Source of the DNA: Hypomyces perniciosus
Taxonomy: Eukaryota > Ascomycota > Sordariomycetes > Hypocreales > Hypocreaceae
Direction of reading: 5' to 3'
DNA length: 64,000 bases
NCBI GenBank assembly: GCA_008477525.1
Contig: SPDT01000009.1
Span: 186,001 to 250,000, forward strand
The notes under the pieces are model-generated. The model had not been told where the DNA came from, searched no databases, and saw only the letters and a list, made by a program, of their open reading frames with translations. Below are positions 22,363 to 33,897 of this stretch, in pieces; position 1 is the stretch's first letter, and the number at the start of each line of letters is the position of its first letter. Made by a program: the position numbers and the translations under genes.

Positions 22363-22979
22363 GAAGTTAATTATTTTATAGGGTTAAAATATCCGAAAAG
22401 TTTAAAGCTAGGTTTAACCTTCCCTTAGAATGAGATAACCTAGTTTTAGGAGTTAATTGTCTCGCCGTATTAAAACAGTTTATATATAGTAAAAGGGTCA
22501 GCTGATTTAGCCCAGAGTTAAGCCTTAATAGCAATTGTAGAAATTGAACAGACTTAGGTTATAATAACTGCACGAATCTGTGTGGTATCACATTTTTTAC
22601 TTTGTAGTTTAGTAGCTTATTTTAACAGCAATTATAAAGTCTATAGGGTGGGTCCCCTTAATGTCAGTATAATAGCAGGGGACTCCTTACACTATAAAAG
22701 TTTACTAACTTTCTGCTTCCTTTAATTTTATTCTTTCTTTAATAAATGCCGACTTAAAGAAAAGTAGCTTTATTTAGGTATTCTAGTCTTTATTTTACAG
22801 TATAAAGCCGGAATATACCCCTTATATATAAATAATATCTATATAGTTTATATTATATATTTAAATAACTTTATTCTTAGCTCTAATAGCTGAGATCTTC
22901 CTCTACTTATAGTCTAGGGGGACCCAGAGGAAGACTCTATTATCAGTATTAGTTACATTATCTCTTTTTTTTTTATTGT
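22363..22979. other. AT-rich degraded spacer
   Basis: Strongly AT-rich, no readable frame. Confidence 0.4.
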
Positions 22980-23545
22980 TTTCAGCGTTTATTGGTTTAT
23001 TGGTAGGTTTGTTTTTGTTTTATTTTACGCTGTTAAGTCTAGAGGTAGGAGGGGGTTTTATAGGATAGGTCCCTTGCTTGACCGCCTCGGTATAGGACGC
23101 CGTAGGGCCTTTGCCCGACTTACTAGCGGGTAGGAGCGGGCCGTCTTTGTCTGATAGGGTAGGGCTTATAGGGTTGCGTAGGCTAATAGGAGCTTGTTTC
23201 CTCGTAGCCCTAGGACATTAAGCATTATCGTTATCGGTGCCCGATTCCTTAGGGGTTAAGATACCCCCCAGGTTATAGTGTTGGGTAGCAGTAAAGTTAA
23301 TAAGAGATTTCTGAAGGGCTTTTGCGATCTGTAAAGCAGCAGCTCTATAGTGTTTCCCTTTAAGTATAGCGAAGTAGTCGTTAATAGTTTTAAAGGTGCC
23401 TAGCAGTATTTCCCTATAAGCGTTCCAGATTGCTTTTTCTTCCGCGTACTGCTCTGCTAGACGGCTATAGAGAGATATATTAAGGGGTACCTGTAGATGT
23501 AGGAGGGAAGCTGGAGAGGTCTATATTGCCAATATACGTAATGTT
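22980..23545 (-). pseudogene. LINE ORF1-like (EKA-type) remnant
   Basis: On the minus strand a frame reads LAEQYAEEKAIWNAYREILL, then FAILKGKHYRAAALQIAKAL and, after a TAA, a Pro/Ser/Lys-rich stretch with SYTEAVKQGTYPIKPPPT. A short helical region followed by a Pro-rich tail with an A-V-x-x-G motif is what I associate with ORF1 of fungal Tad-like LINEs and the EKA proteins derived from them. It is interrupted and short. The assignment is tentative. Confidence 0.4.
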
Positions 23546-23559
23546 TATATAATTAGCAA

Positions 23560-24233
23560 CATTGATTCTATTCAAAGCCCTTATTACTGCCTAGCCAAAG
23601 AAGGAGGATAACCTATTTGAACAGTGGCTTAACGACACAACCATAATGCTTACAGATACTAGGTCAGAGCTTGATCGATATCTCAGACTCGATCTTCAAT
23701 AAGTTAATGACCCAATTCGGTGGTGGATATCGCAATAATCGGTATTTCCAACGCTTAGTAAGCTTGCCCTTGATATATTTGCTATTCCTGCGATGGCTGC
23801 CGACTGAGAGAGAGAATTCAGCTTGGCCAAGCTGACATTATTATCACAAAGGGCATCGATGAGTCCTGCCACTCTTGAGATGCTATAATGCATGAAGAAT
23901 TGGCTACGCAGTGGCACTATTTCACTTGGGGACTGTCCTTTTATTGATACAACCTCAATTAATGTGTAATTTATTGCGAGACGAGACGATTACGAGCGAC
24001 GAGGCCAATTGGCTATATAATGTGGCATTAGGCGGATAGATTGATGAGGAAGCTGGCCATCAGAAACAGGGAGGAATTGGGCTTCAATTGGGGAACCAAG
24101 GATCACGATAATGCTGCCAAATATATCAAATACTTGACAAATCAGTCAAATACTCAAATATGACCCGATCACGGCTTCAAATATCCAAAATATAATGCCC
24201 ATATTTGACTTATTTGATTTGACGGCTGCCCTG
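23560..24233 (+). mobile_element. hAT transposon 3' fragment
   Basis: The plus strand encodes the hAT dimerisation domain in damaged form (NLFEQWLNDTT, SELDRYLRLDLQ, DPIRWWISQ, SVFPTLSKLALDIFAIPAM, EREFSLAKLTL). It has TAG/TAA/TGA stops where the copy at 54371-57366 has Gln, Cys or similar codons. It ends in the same 22-bp terminal repeat (24212-24233, inverted CAGGGCTGCCGTCAAATCAA). The 5' two-thirds of the element are absent. Confidence 0.88.
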
Positions 24234-25273
24234 ACTGGTTACTGTTACCTGGATTCCCTTCAGGCAGCAAGGCCTTTAAGCTCTTTCCTTCTAATAGATA
24301 GCAATTCCCTATATAAAACTAACCCTAACCCGACGCCCATAGCCTTGTTTAGGCCCTATAATTGATACACGTACTGAACGCCACCTCGCCTAATGGTGTC
24401 GTGGTAGATGCCATGATTGGTCGCGCAGCTAAGGGCGTCACGAGCAGGGGATTGAGGCTCAATCCTTCCTGGTGACTAGTAACACATTAGGGAACGTGAG
24501 ATCAGCAGTGTTCAGGCAAATAACGAGCTTGAGGAGGGTACTCCGTTCACTACTCGTATTGTCGGAGATATAAAAAGGGGCAATGCAGACTCGGCCCGAC
24601 CTTGCCGACGTACCCAAGGAATGACATGGACCAAGAGCGGGCGAGCTAAGTGAATCTAGCGTAAGAAAGATGCTGACTATAGTGCCTAGAGAGAGCATCT
24701 GGAGAGGACGATGTCTGCGCCTCCAATGCAACCATGACGTAAGGTAAGCTAGGTAGAATTCAGACATAGCGGGTTATCCGTAGCCTTAAATATGGAGCAA
24801 CTCCAACTTGCCAGCTCGTGTCTCGCGTGGGTTTAGGACTTAAGACTTCGGTTGGCAGGATTCATGCCCTCCCGAATCTCGTATTGACGGTGTTTGGAGA
24901 AGCGCATTCCGACAGACAACAGCATCGGGCAAGGCTTTGAACTAAATAATAGCTCGTAATTATCGGGGCCCCTAGCTCACATTATTGGTAGCTCAGGAGA
25001 CTATTCCTGGACTTTGCCCGCTCGAGAACCGCTGATCAGACGTAATTGTGCAGGCTGAACTCTTTCTAGTTAGGTGGTTTTGATATCAGAATCGGTCACT
25101 ATTACTCCGTAGTGTATGTTGTATTCTTTGTCTACGGATACACGGCAGTTATTCTGCCTTGCGAAAGGATGATGTTGAAGGCGTCATCATGGTGTTATAT
25201 CTTAAAAGACTCTCGATTCCCTCCCTCCGTTATCTGCATCTGAAATATCTCTGTTAAGAGCTCGGCTGCCACA
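24234..25273. other. Intergenic region before the GT8 gene
   Basis: No ORF with recognisable content. A short telomere-like CTAACCCTAACCC lies near 24312 but is only two units. The last 200 bp probably hold the GT8 promoter; no clear TATA was fixed. Confidence 0.35.
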
Positions 25274-27008
25274 ATGACGAAGCCTGAGGTTTGGGTGTAT
25301 TGTACTGTGCGTCAAAATTCCAAGAGGCCTGCCTAATCTGCTGACAATCCCATCCAGCTTCTGACAAACGATGCGTATCTTATTGGTAAATGGGTCCCTC
25401 CCAGATAATAGATGGTAACGCCGCTAACGCTGGGGCAGCTGCGCTCGTTCTCGCCCAGTCGCTGAGGAACTCGGGAAGTGCAATTACTCTATGCGCACTT
25501 ATTATTCCTGACGCTGTTTCGGAGGAGTCTAAGAAGAGACTCGAACACCTCTACGACCACGTTATCACGGTGCCCGCTATCTTGGGCATATCAGCGGCAA
25601 ATCTTCAAATCATCGGTCGCCCAGATCTCCAGACAACACTTACAAAGCTCAATCTCTGGTCCCTTAGCCAGTATGACCGTGTCCTTTACCTGGACGCTGA
25701 CACGCTGGTGCTATCCAACCTCGACCACCTCTTCTCGCTGCCTAATCATATTAATCTCGCAGCTTCGCCAGAGCTCGGCTTCCCCGATTGCTTTAACAGC
25801 GGCGTAATGCTGCTGAAACCGGATATAGCAACCTTTAAAGACTTGAGCAAACTCGCCAGGGAGGTGGAATCATTCGATGGAGGAGACCAGGGTTTATTGA
25901 GTATGTATTTCGGCGACGGAACCCACGGCCACCCGCTAAAGCAGCTCCTCGACACTAAGAAATACGCTAGGCATACAACTCAAACGTGGCACCGCCTCAG
26001 CTTTACATACAATATGGAGATGCATAAGGTCTACCGTCTCTACATCCCGGCGCTCCCGTCCATGCAAGGAGCGTACATACGCTTCCAGAAACTAGCACAG
26101 AGCATCTCGCCCTGCAGGACCTTCGTCTCGTGGGTCCCAGGACACGAGGACATCATGGGCAACGAACAGGCCGACCGGTTGGCCAAACAAGGCGCGGCCC
26201 TCCCCTCCGCGCCACAGAACTGGGCTACGATCACACATCAGAAGATGGACCAAAGAAGAAGTTGCGGAGGTAAGGGAGCGGGATTGGCTCGGCAAGACCC
26301 CGGAGGGCTACGAACGGTGGGGACTCGGGGCCCCAGCCTCCCCCCCGGAGCTCAAACCCCCACGCCCCATCCTCCACAGGCTCCTGGCGGAAAGATCGGG
26401 ACATGGGGACTTCCAGGAATACCACGAACGCTTCGGACACGACAGAGAGTCTGTCTGCAAGTGCGGCGAACCAAGGAGGCAAGGCCACTTCGCAGAATGC
26501 AGAATGGTCAGGCCCTTCCTTCCAGACATCCCCCCAGGAGAGACCCCCCTCTCTTACCTACTCGGACCTACAGGAAGCAAGGCCTTCCAGAAACTAGTGG
26601 AGGAAGCGGACCCTTATGGTCCTCCCCCGGCGGAAACAGATTGACACCACCCAGATTGACCCTCTTTCCTTTGTAAATTGAAACTCAGCGAACAGTGGCG
26701 CAAGCCACCGGCTCCTGACGTCCTATTGCCCATAAGGGATTTGTGTAACTGGTTTACTTAGTGGACGTAAATAATAAAACAAACAAACAATCTACATCCC
26801 GGCGGTTCTCAGATATCGACCAGAGCACAAGGTGCTTCATTTTATTGGAAAGGATAAGCCGTGGCATTTCCCTAATGGCAAGGTAGAGTGTCCGGATGAT
26901 GCGCCTGTATACTTCCAGTTCTATGGTGAGATGGTGGAGCGATGGTGGGAAGTTCGCCGGCAGGTGGATGCTTTGGAATCGCGGTCTGGCAGTGAAATTC
27001 CAGCGTAG
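25274..27008 (+). pseudogene. Glycogenin/galactinol-synthase-like GT8 glycosyltransferase, split by a LINE
   Basis: GT8 enzymes transfer sugars from nucleotide sugars using Mn. Exon 1 (25274-25306) encodes MTKPEVWVYCT; intron 25307-25357; exon 2 (25358-25385) LLTNDAYLI; intron 25386-25438 (GTAAAT, branch GCTAAC, CAG); exon 3 from 25439 starts AALVLAQSLRNSG. The catalytic D-x-D is in RVLYLDADTLVLSNLDHL; FNSGVMLLKP, FDGGDQGLLSMYF and WHRLSFTYN follow in family order. At 26039-26052 the frame enters a LINE fragment. After it, from 26791, the frame resumes as LYIPAVLRYRPEHKVLHFIG and KPWHF and ends at 27008. Excluding the insert the exons stay in phase and complete, so the insertion is the only visible lesion. 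Confidence 0.88.
26053..26791 (+). mobile_element. 5'-truncated LINE inserted in the GT8 gene
   Basis: The insert encodes the end of a Tad/I-type ORF2: FVSWVPGHEDIMGNEQADRL (RNase H end), then after a one-base frameshift RPILHRLLAERSGHGDFQEY and a CCHC-like CKCGEPRRQGHFAEC, then a 3' UTR with an AAAC-rich tail (AATAATAAAACAAACAAACA). TCTACATCCCGGCG occurs at 26039-26052 and 26791-26804, a 14-bp target duplication. It is the same LINE family as the RIP-altered copy at 41373-43006. Confidence 0.92.
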
Positions 27009-28078
27009 GTTTTTCATCCGTTGCATAAAGCGGGAATGAGGTCAACACGATTAGGTTGCCAATATTTTAAACGTTTTCTCGAGGATTCAGATTCAAGCTC
27101 CGTAACTACGGTAGGGATAAAGGACCTTAATTCCGGGCTAGGAAGCTGGGAGACCTTCAGAGATCAATGCAGTCATCGTGATGGCCCTACCTTCGTGCCT
27201 CTTCATACTAGCTACATACCCCCAGCCCCTTCACTCTTTGCAATAACAACAGAGCCCAAGAGTGTCTGACAGTGTTTCCTGGACCCCCGCATAGGTGTGT
27301 CGTGGTATTTGGTATCGGATAGAAAGGAAGTACATGGATTCTAGACAAGCCTGGAGTACCTGAGCGCTTATTGCGCATGGCAATACCACTGCACCCTATC
27401 TGCAATATATTAAACTACATAGCAAGGACCGCATGGTTGACTCCAAGAGGAATAGGTGCTAAGGATAGGGGCACTATTTACTACCATTGCATCTTGATCC
27501 TGCCCTCAAGTTTGCCACACAACAGCAATTAGCAACAACAGACCATGCTTCCGCCAACCACGAATATAGCCGTTCAATGCCTTCATAGGGGCAACTTCGC
27601 CATAACTGACAGCACCGATGCCTTTTCAAACCTTTTAATCACTTTTCCGCCAAAGCATAATTATCGCAATTACGACATAGTCTACAATGGCAATATCGCC
27701 ATTAAGCTGCGGAGTCACATAGACGCACTCGCTAGCTCAGGCTTTTAAGACGGAAGAAAGCGTATATTTGACCCCGCAAAACAGTGTCCTCGCAGCTCCG
27801 ACGAGCTATCAAGATATACGCGTAGAGATCGATAGTGCCGCTTTCACTGAGGAATGGCGCTCGACTTGGCACGGGAAGCTCGGGTTCAAAAGCTTTATAA
27901 GAAGCGGCTGCATCTCAACTCAGATTCAAGCTCCGAATCCGAGATTGAAGGGGCACGAGAGACGAGAGTAGGTCGTTCCACGAAGTCAAAGCAGGACACC
28001 CGAGTTGCCCCAATACTCTCGTACATACAGACCCCCTCGCCACTCAACTCGGAAGGCGAGCCGAATCCCCCCACCTAT
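27009..28078. other. Intergenic, no supported gene
   Basis: Short overlapping ORFs only (27021-27269 plus, 27854-28174 plus) with no recognisable domain or codon pattern. Confidence 0.35.
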
Positions 28079-28390
28079 TTAGCCTCCCACGCCCCTCACA
28101 ATCTGGGCGATAACGGTAATGGAAATCCCGATGACGGCGGTCCAGTGAATTCTAATCGCGCAGATGATGTGTGAGTTGATGACGACCATTGCGCTGATGG
28201 GGGTAGACGGAATCGAGCCGACAAAGGATAGAGTCGACGTAGAGGCCAAGTTTTTCTCGACAAGAGCCGATCGCATGACTCCCTAGCTGTAGTTAACGCC
28301 AGTAAACCAGAATGAAACTACAGCGGGAACGACCCATCCATACCCGCCATCAGGAACCGTTCTGTCCGCCTCCAAGATAGTGTCCAGGCC
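28079..28390 (-). pseudogene. MFS monocarboxylate-transporter-like, N-terminal fragment
   Basis: The minus strand carries TVPDGGYGWVVPAVVSFWF; P-D-G-G-Y-G-W-V-V is the signature of the first membrane helix in monocarboxylate-type MFS carriers. After a TAG it continues GVMRSALVEKNLASTS and two hydrophobic segments (LSFVGSIPSTPISAMVVI, WTAVIGISITVIAQIV), as in helices 1-3. A normal protein has 12 helices and over 400 residues; only about 100 codons remain and the downstream part is absent. The TAG lies in NYS*GV, where Gln or Trp is expected. A relic. Confidence 0.65.
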
Positions 28391-29479
28391 TCGCCATTGT
28401 CGTCAATGCGAATATTTCATTGCTGAATGCTGCTATCGCTATGCAGTTGTCCGAGTTGGATGGTGGCAGCGCGGCCATCAAGTCAATCAAGTCAATTCTG
28501 GCCTTCATAATTGACTGATTGGCTGGATGATCGCGACAAACTTTCTTGATTGGCAATTCTATCAAGTCTTTAATATACTTGGTTCATTGCTAGTCTTATA
28601 TCGTTGCTAGACCCATCGCTCATCTTGCATTTATAGTAATATAATGAGAGTTAGCTATAGTATTTATCTGTTTTGCGGCCCCTGTTTAATTGTCGCCCGT
28701 GTGCAATGGATCAGAACAACTGTCGCGTTATACGGTCACGTAGTCAGTCTGAACACATCATATTCATAGGAAGCGTCTAGGCACCTGAATTCTTGTCCAA
28801 TTCGCCGTCCCCCCATCATCATTGGTTTCCTATCCAGCCATTTTATCATAGAAAGAGAACGCCGCGCGTTCAGTTTTACCTCACGTCAGACCGCCCTGAT
28901 TGGCTTGCTCTCTTGCATACCAAGTTCTAGTCATCAGTCCAACAACTAGACGAGCGTTATCCGACAACAACAACAACAACAACAACTCAAGCCATATGTT
29001 GACGAGAATATATAGCAGAAGTGCCCTATACTCGGAGACCCACTGACATGCGCCCTACGCCTTACCGTCTTCGTCGACCTACACTTGACAAGCTTGTGCA
29101 AGACTTGAGTCAGAATTCAGCAACCTACTTGTTACTGAACCTTGCCAACCAGGATTCCATCTCAGTTTTGTCAACATGGAGATCGCGGAAAATGATCCAA
29201 GTGAGGCGAGCATTGGCGCACTTGATAGCTACGGCTTCCACTGGGGGGTCTTGGCTCGAACTGACTTGGCCCTGGGTGTGAGCCTTCGCTTGGACGTGGC
29301 CTTGGACTTGACCACCTTGGATGGAACTGCCTTAGTCTTGGCTTCAGCAGCCTTCGCCGAAGGAGCTCCGGTCGGTCGACTGCGTGGGCAGCCGGGAGCG
29401 TCTCTGGCTCAGCAGGTACAGCCTCCGTCGCTCCTCGACAAATGGGTGCCGCCCTTACCCGAGGGCATCACCTCCAACG
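28391..29479. other. Mostly non-coding, may include lost 5' part of the regulator gene
   Basis: Contains a CAA microsatellite at about 28965-28985 (seven CAA-type units) and low-information ORFs. The frames at 29021-29479 are out of register with the regulator fragment and do not show a Zn2Cys6 motif. Confidence 0.35.
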
Positions 29480-30115
29480 ATGGCGCAGACGAAATTCGTC
29501 AAGGGCATCTTCTACTAGCAGAGCCGCGACACGCCCGACATGTACGCCAACTGGTCCGTCTACCTCTGCGCCAAGGCCTGTGACTTGATGTACCGCCGCA
29601 CGCGCTACGTAAAGCTACAAGAACCCGACGATCGGGACACACGCCCGTTTGTGAACCAATGGAGCCAGCTGTGGGACGACCTGCAGTTCTGGCTCAAGGC
29701 GCGACCCGCGTCGATGCTGCCCGTCCAAACAGGCGGGTTCCACGAGGACCAAATCTTCCCCACGATCCTGTTCACGCACTACGCCGCTATTTCCGCGAAG
29801 CAGCTGTACCACGCCGCGTGCATACTAATGTTGGAGATTCGTCCGCCAGCCAAGCTGTCGATCCCGTGTCCGCAGTCCTCGCCTGTTTGGCACGCGTGGA
29901 CGAATCCGCACCGGGGGGATCTTATTAATGCGATTCAGCCGCTGTGTATCGCTGTTAGGCTGCTGAGCCATCCGAGTGAGCATGTCGAGGTGGCGAGGTT
30001 GTTTGAGATTATTGATTGGACGACGGGGTGGGGTGCGTTGTGGAGGTTGAGGGATCTGGAGGCGGAGTGGGGGTATCAGCCTGGAGAGATTTTGGCTGCT
30101 ATTGAAGCGAGGTGA
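29480..30115 (+). pseudogene. Zn2Cys6-type transcription factor, C-terminal fragment
   Basis: The frame reads MAQTKFVKGIFY, TAG (29516-29518), then QSRDTPDMYANWSVYLCAKA, FWLKARPASMLPV, FPTILFTHYAAISAKQLYHA, CILMLEIRPP, NPHRGDLINAIQPLCIAVRL and TTGWGALWRLRDLEAEWGYQ to a stop at 30113-30115. This is the conserved end of a family of fungal Zn2Cys6 regulators. The DNA-binding cluster and most of the middle domain are missing. The TAG stands where Trp is likely. An intact ATG at 29540 could still give a 191-residue piece, but it would lack DNA binding. Confidence 0.65.
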
Positions 30116-30507
30116 TACTATAAAGGCGTTTAGTATTTGGGAGTAGTGTCGTATCTTTGGGGAATATTCACAAGGCGCATATGCGATGATTCATTGAGAG
30201 CAAGACGTTGTCATTCCGGGTATATAAACTTGCAGGTCTCTTATTCCTTCCATTCTTGTGTTCTCGCCTCTACTAGTGTGTTCACATCGTACATGTGAAA
30301 TGCGTCCAGTTTTGTCCAACATTGTTGCCTAGAATAAAGATACCAGAACAACGACGGCAAGGCAACGAAGCCGGGACATGAACAGGCGTGTAGATCTCGA
30401 TAGGCTATCCTGTGTCCATGAATCAATTCGATGTACAGCCCCCGAGACGACGCGATCTATCAACAACTTCACGGTCCACAGTCTACGCGCAGCATCCACA
30501 GTTCCCA
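30116..30507. other. Spacer between regulator fragment and hypothetical gene
   Basis: No recognisable gene. An ORF from 30378 runs into the next gene in the same frame, but the ATG at 30508 is the more plausible start. Confidence 0.3.
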
Positions 30508-31161
30508 TGAGCGGGCGCGGCTTCAAATATGGATTCAAGCAAACCACGCGCGTGGAAGCCTTCCTAGCCCGCCTCGACGACGTCGCTCCCGCCCAAGATT
30601 CCATTTCGTCACGGCAGCAGACAAACGCGACCTTCATCACAAAGGATATGATTGACGACGACGACGACCCCGCCAGGTCCGAATTATGAACCCCTCAGCA
30701 AAGTGGCCGGTATCGAGGGAGGAGTTACTGGAGTGCGAACTGAGATTACAATATGGCATGAGTCCGATGTGGGGAGGGATTCTATCACGGCCTGTCCCTG
30801 ACCTCACAACGCCACCACAAGTGCTCCCGGGTATGTGCGAGGGACTGGTGAAAATAAGCGGAGCAGTTAGGAGCTGGAGGCTGGCAAGATTGAGGCATGA
30901 CAAGTTGAAGAAGGCTCGGTGAGTACATGATGCCATGGTACCGGTTCATTCGATGCAAACTTGCTGACACACTTCTAGGGACGAGGCCAAAAGTCCTGCA
31001 GCGCAAAGGAAGAGGACAAAGAAGATGCGACGGTCTGTACTTGCAATACAGCCACAAGCGGTGATCGAACCAAAGGAAATGGGAGCGAACTCATCCCGGC
31101 CCAAACCGTTCAATGCCAAACCATCCACAGCAAACCTGCCAAGCTATAAACCGCCGAAGTG
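30508..31161 (+). pseudogene. Hypothetical protein gene with one intron and a frame break
   Basis: The ATG at 30508 starts MSGRGFKYGFKQTTRVEAFL and reads to MIDDDDDPARSEL. It stops at 30687-30689 right after a GAC repeat (30655-30666), a typical slippage site. The adjoining frame starts MNPSAKWPVSREELLECELR at 30686 and continues to LARLRHDKLKKAR. A canonical intron follows (GTGAGT at 30919, GCTGAC branch, CTAG ending at 30978). After it come DEAKSPAAQRKRTKKMRRSV and a basic, Pro/Ser-rich tail to the stop at 31159-31161. No family is recognised. The good splice sites and consistent codon use argue that this was a real gene; the break may be natural or a sequencing slip in the GAC run. Confidence 0.45.
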
Positions 31162-31199
31162 ACGACAGCGAGTCAGACTCTCTATACAGCAACTGCACG

Positions 31200-31509
31200 A
31201 GGGAAGCCACCGCCATCCTTGCGGACAGGGAGAGAGGACCAAAAGGTATTCGGGCCAGCTCACTCTGTAAGGCCTCGAGCTGCTGCTCCAGACGTGCTAT
31301 GTGATCGCGGGTGCGGGCGCGGATGGCGCGCTGGGCCTCCCGGTCGTTGGCACGCTTGCGGGCGAGCTGTAAAGGCGTCAGGCTAGAGACACTGCGGGTA
31401 CCTAGAAGGGGAGGCGTTATGATGGTGGACTGAGATGGAGAGGAGGTAGAGGCTTACCCTTTCTTGTTGAGCTCTTGTTGGCGGGCCCCGTTGCGGATAG
31501 CCGGGGCAT
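31200..31509 (-). pseudogene. bZIP transcription factor, N-terminal fragment
   Basis: Exon 1 from the ATG at 31509 encodes MPRLSATGPANKSSTRKG. The intron 31457-31402 has GTAAGC and TCTAG ends. Exon 2 reads TRSVSSLTPLQLARKRANDR, then EAQRAIRARTRDHIARLEQQ and LEALQSELARI. The basic stretch RKRANDREAQRAIR with a Leu-spaced helix after it is the bZIP signature of a fungal family. After about 31215 the frame loses similarity and the usual C-terminal domain is absent. It partly abuts the hypothetical gene on the other strand. Truncated, so regulatory function is doubtful. Confidence 0.6.
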
Positions 31510-32421
31510 GGTGAAGGGTGACAACAGTGGCTTATGTCTCTGTGGCAGTGGTGGCATAGAGCAGAAAGACAAATCGGGTAGGGTAGGGCTTCTTTTAATG
31601 TACGAGAGGAGCATCTTGAGATCGATGTTGACATTGATAGAAACACGGCCGCATCCGAGCAGCCAGCCTGAGCAGAGAAGGGGTTTCTGCAACCTGCACG
31701 CGATCCGGAACAAGCTTGCCTGTTCCTTCCCGTATCAAGAATCATGGTTAGTTTACCAGCCAACTCTTTCTGTCAGCCCCGAAGGCTGCCCCACATTCCC
31801 CCGGTTAGGGATGATCTCTGTACTCTGATGGAGCCTGTAAGGCACAACATGATGCCAATCGATCATGTACGCTGAGAGCGTAGAATGCCGAACTCGAGAC
31901 GTCGAAGGCATTGTAAAGACCTTTCCCCATTATACATGTGGTGCTATAGGAAAACTCCTGCAGTAGCTGCCGTAACAACTGGACTCTCGCGAGACTGCTG
32001 TAGCAGACAAGTTGCTCATGACAGGCCCACCACTTGGCCATCTTGGTTCGCCCCCGTGCCGTTGGTTTATGATCACCCGCGGCCGATGTTGGCCCGTGTT
32101 CAAGCCACGCCGTTCGGCATCGGGCGACCGACCGACACTTGGTGGAGCCACCGTAGCTGCCGAGGGGCTGGGTACTTCGTACAAGTAATTATTTGTAGAC
32201 GGCCCACGCAATCCTGTCAGCTATCTCACCTATATTTGTACCAATCAAAGAAGCCCGTTTGTTAGATGTCCGGGTTTACCGGGGAGATATATTTAGACAG
32301 ATTGCCACCCATTGTAACATATACATCGCAACCGCCTTTTCATCTCAACCCCTCTGCTCCCCGTCTCTTCAATTAAAGGACAGTGAGCTGTGGCGGTGGC
32401 TCTCCAACAACGTAACCAAAT
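31510..32421. other. Upstream region of the alcohol acetyltransferase gene
   Basis: No gene recognised. A TATA-like TATATTTA lies at about 32287, roughly 135 bp before the ATG, followed by a C/T-rich leader (ATCTCAACCCCTCTGCTCCC) typical of fungal genes. Confidence 0.4.
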
Positions 32422-33897
32422 ATGTCGAAAACAAAGATCATAAGGTGCCTTGGTCATGTTGAGGCTTTTTACTCTGCCAAGCACTTGCTCAGGCAGTACT
32501 GTGGTACTACGGTGGCATGTCGCTACACTATCCCCGAAACGCTGGCCAAGTCAGAGAGCCACCAGCTTAGAGACGCGATTGATCTTGCCCTTGCCCGGAC
32601 GGTTCTTCAACACCCTTTTCTACAAGTTGGCCTCATCGACGAAGACTCGAAGAGGCCGTTGTTTGTGCAACTAGAAAACATCGATTTCAACCATCATGTG
32701 GAGTGGCGAGACATCAGTCCTGCGGAAGACTACGACGCTGTTCAGAAAGAGATTTCGCAGCATCTACTCGATGACCCCTTCGTCAATCGAGAGACAACAC
32801 CTGGGTGGAGGATAGTCGTCTTACACCGACACGAGAGCGACTCATTGGAATTGATGTTTTGTTGGAGTCATGCCATTTGCGACGGGATAAGCGCTAAGAT
32901 TTTCCACGAAACCCTGCTAGACTGCCTTAACCCTGTGGATGACGCTTCAACCCCCGGTTTAATAAACAGAACTCTAACACTATCTGACACTGCAGGGAAG
33001 CTCCCACCGCCGCAGGAGAACCTGTCTAAGGTCGTCTTATCAGTGGGCTACACCGCCTCGACCATGTGGAAAGAGTTTGCAATATCCTCTCGAAAGCCCG
33101 GCACACGGGCAATATGGGCCCCAATGTCCCTAGAACCGTACAGGGCTCAGCTCCACACTATTATCATCGACAACATGACGTTGCAGAATGTGCTCTCTGC
33201 CTGTCGGAAACATGGAACGACACTGACGGGCCTATTGCATGGAATCCTTCTCCTGTCACTGGCCTCCCAGCTTCAGGAACATGAAGCCCCAGGGTTTGCT
33301 TCTCAGACACCAATAGACATGAGACGCTTCGCACCTCGATCACCACCTGATTACCCATGGCTTGAGCCAGATAGGGTCATGGCTAACATCGTGTCCGTTA
33401 TGTATCACGATTTTAAAGCGGAATACGTTTCAGACGTACGAAAACGCATTCAGGCAGCTGCACAAGAAGGCAAATTGAGTTTGGCTGAGGTCATCTGGCC
33501 CATCGCCGTTACTGCTCGCAAAGACATTCAAGAGTCTATTCGTCTCGGGCTGAAGAACAAGCTCATAGGACTGATGAAGTTCATTCCAGACTGGAGGTCT
33601 CAATTGAAGGATCACCCGAAGAAGAAGCGACAACATGCCTGGCTTGTCAGCAACCTCGGAGTCCTTGATGGATGTCCCGCGAGGGACGCAGACAAGCCAG
33701 GCGCGTGGAGGATTGAGCGAGCAGCCTTCTCGACGAGTATCGACCCAACTGGGTCAGCCTTGCAACTCGGCGTGGTAGCAGTTAAAGGCCACGAGCTGTG
33801 CATTAATGTTGGTTGGCAGGATACTGTTATTGACACAAAGCTCGCCCAACAGGTTGTGAAGGATATGGAGGAGTGGCTGAACTATCTTGGACAATAG
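32422..33897 (+). CDS. Alcohol acetyltransferase family protein (AATase, Atf-like)
   Basis: An uninterrupted 491-residue protein. Family members transfer an acyl group from acyl-CoA to alcohols or other hydroxyls. The N-terminus has IIRCLGHVEAFYSAKHLL, a common start in this family. The catalytic H-x-x-x-D is in WSHAICDGIS with His150 and Asp154. The second half shows LTGLLHGILLLSLASQL, TPIDMRRFAPRS, a WLVSNLGVLDG strand and FSTSIDPTGSALQLGVVAVK, matching the two-lobed BAHD/AATase fold, although the usual DFGWG is not evident. Length is normal. No signal peptide or clear membrane helix. It is intact among broken neighbours: regulator fragments to its left and a long gene-poor stretch to its right. 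Substrate unknown. Confidence 0.85.
   Translation: MSKTKIIRCLGHVEAFYSAKHLLRQYCGTTVACRYTIPETLAKSESHQLRDAIDLALARTVLQHPFLQVGLIDEDSKRPLFVQLENIDFNHHVEWRDISPAEDYDAVQKEISQHLLDDPFVNRETTPGWRIVVLHRHESDSLELMFCWSHAICDGISAKIFHETLLDCLNPVDDASTPGLINRTLTLSDTAGKLPPPQENLSKVVLSVGYTASTMWKEFAISSRKPGTRAIWAPMSLEPYRAQLHTIIIDNMTLQNVLSACRKHGTTLTGLLHGILLLSLASQLQEHEAPGFASQTPIDMRRFAPRSPPDYPWLEPDRVMANIVSVMYHDFKAEYVSDVRKRIQAAAQEGKLSLAEVIWPIAVTARKDIQESIRLGLKNKLIGLMKFIPDWRSQLKDHPKKKRQHAWLVSNLGVLDGCPARDADKPGAWRIERAAFSTSIDPTGSALQLGVVAVKGHELCINVGWQDTVIDTKLAQQVVKDMEEWLNYLGQ

Noticed and set aside
24308..24326. CTAACCCTAACCC telomere-like repeat
   Set aside because: Only two units, no tract; also seen in a degenerate form near 38500. 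Not enough for an interstitial telomere.
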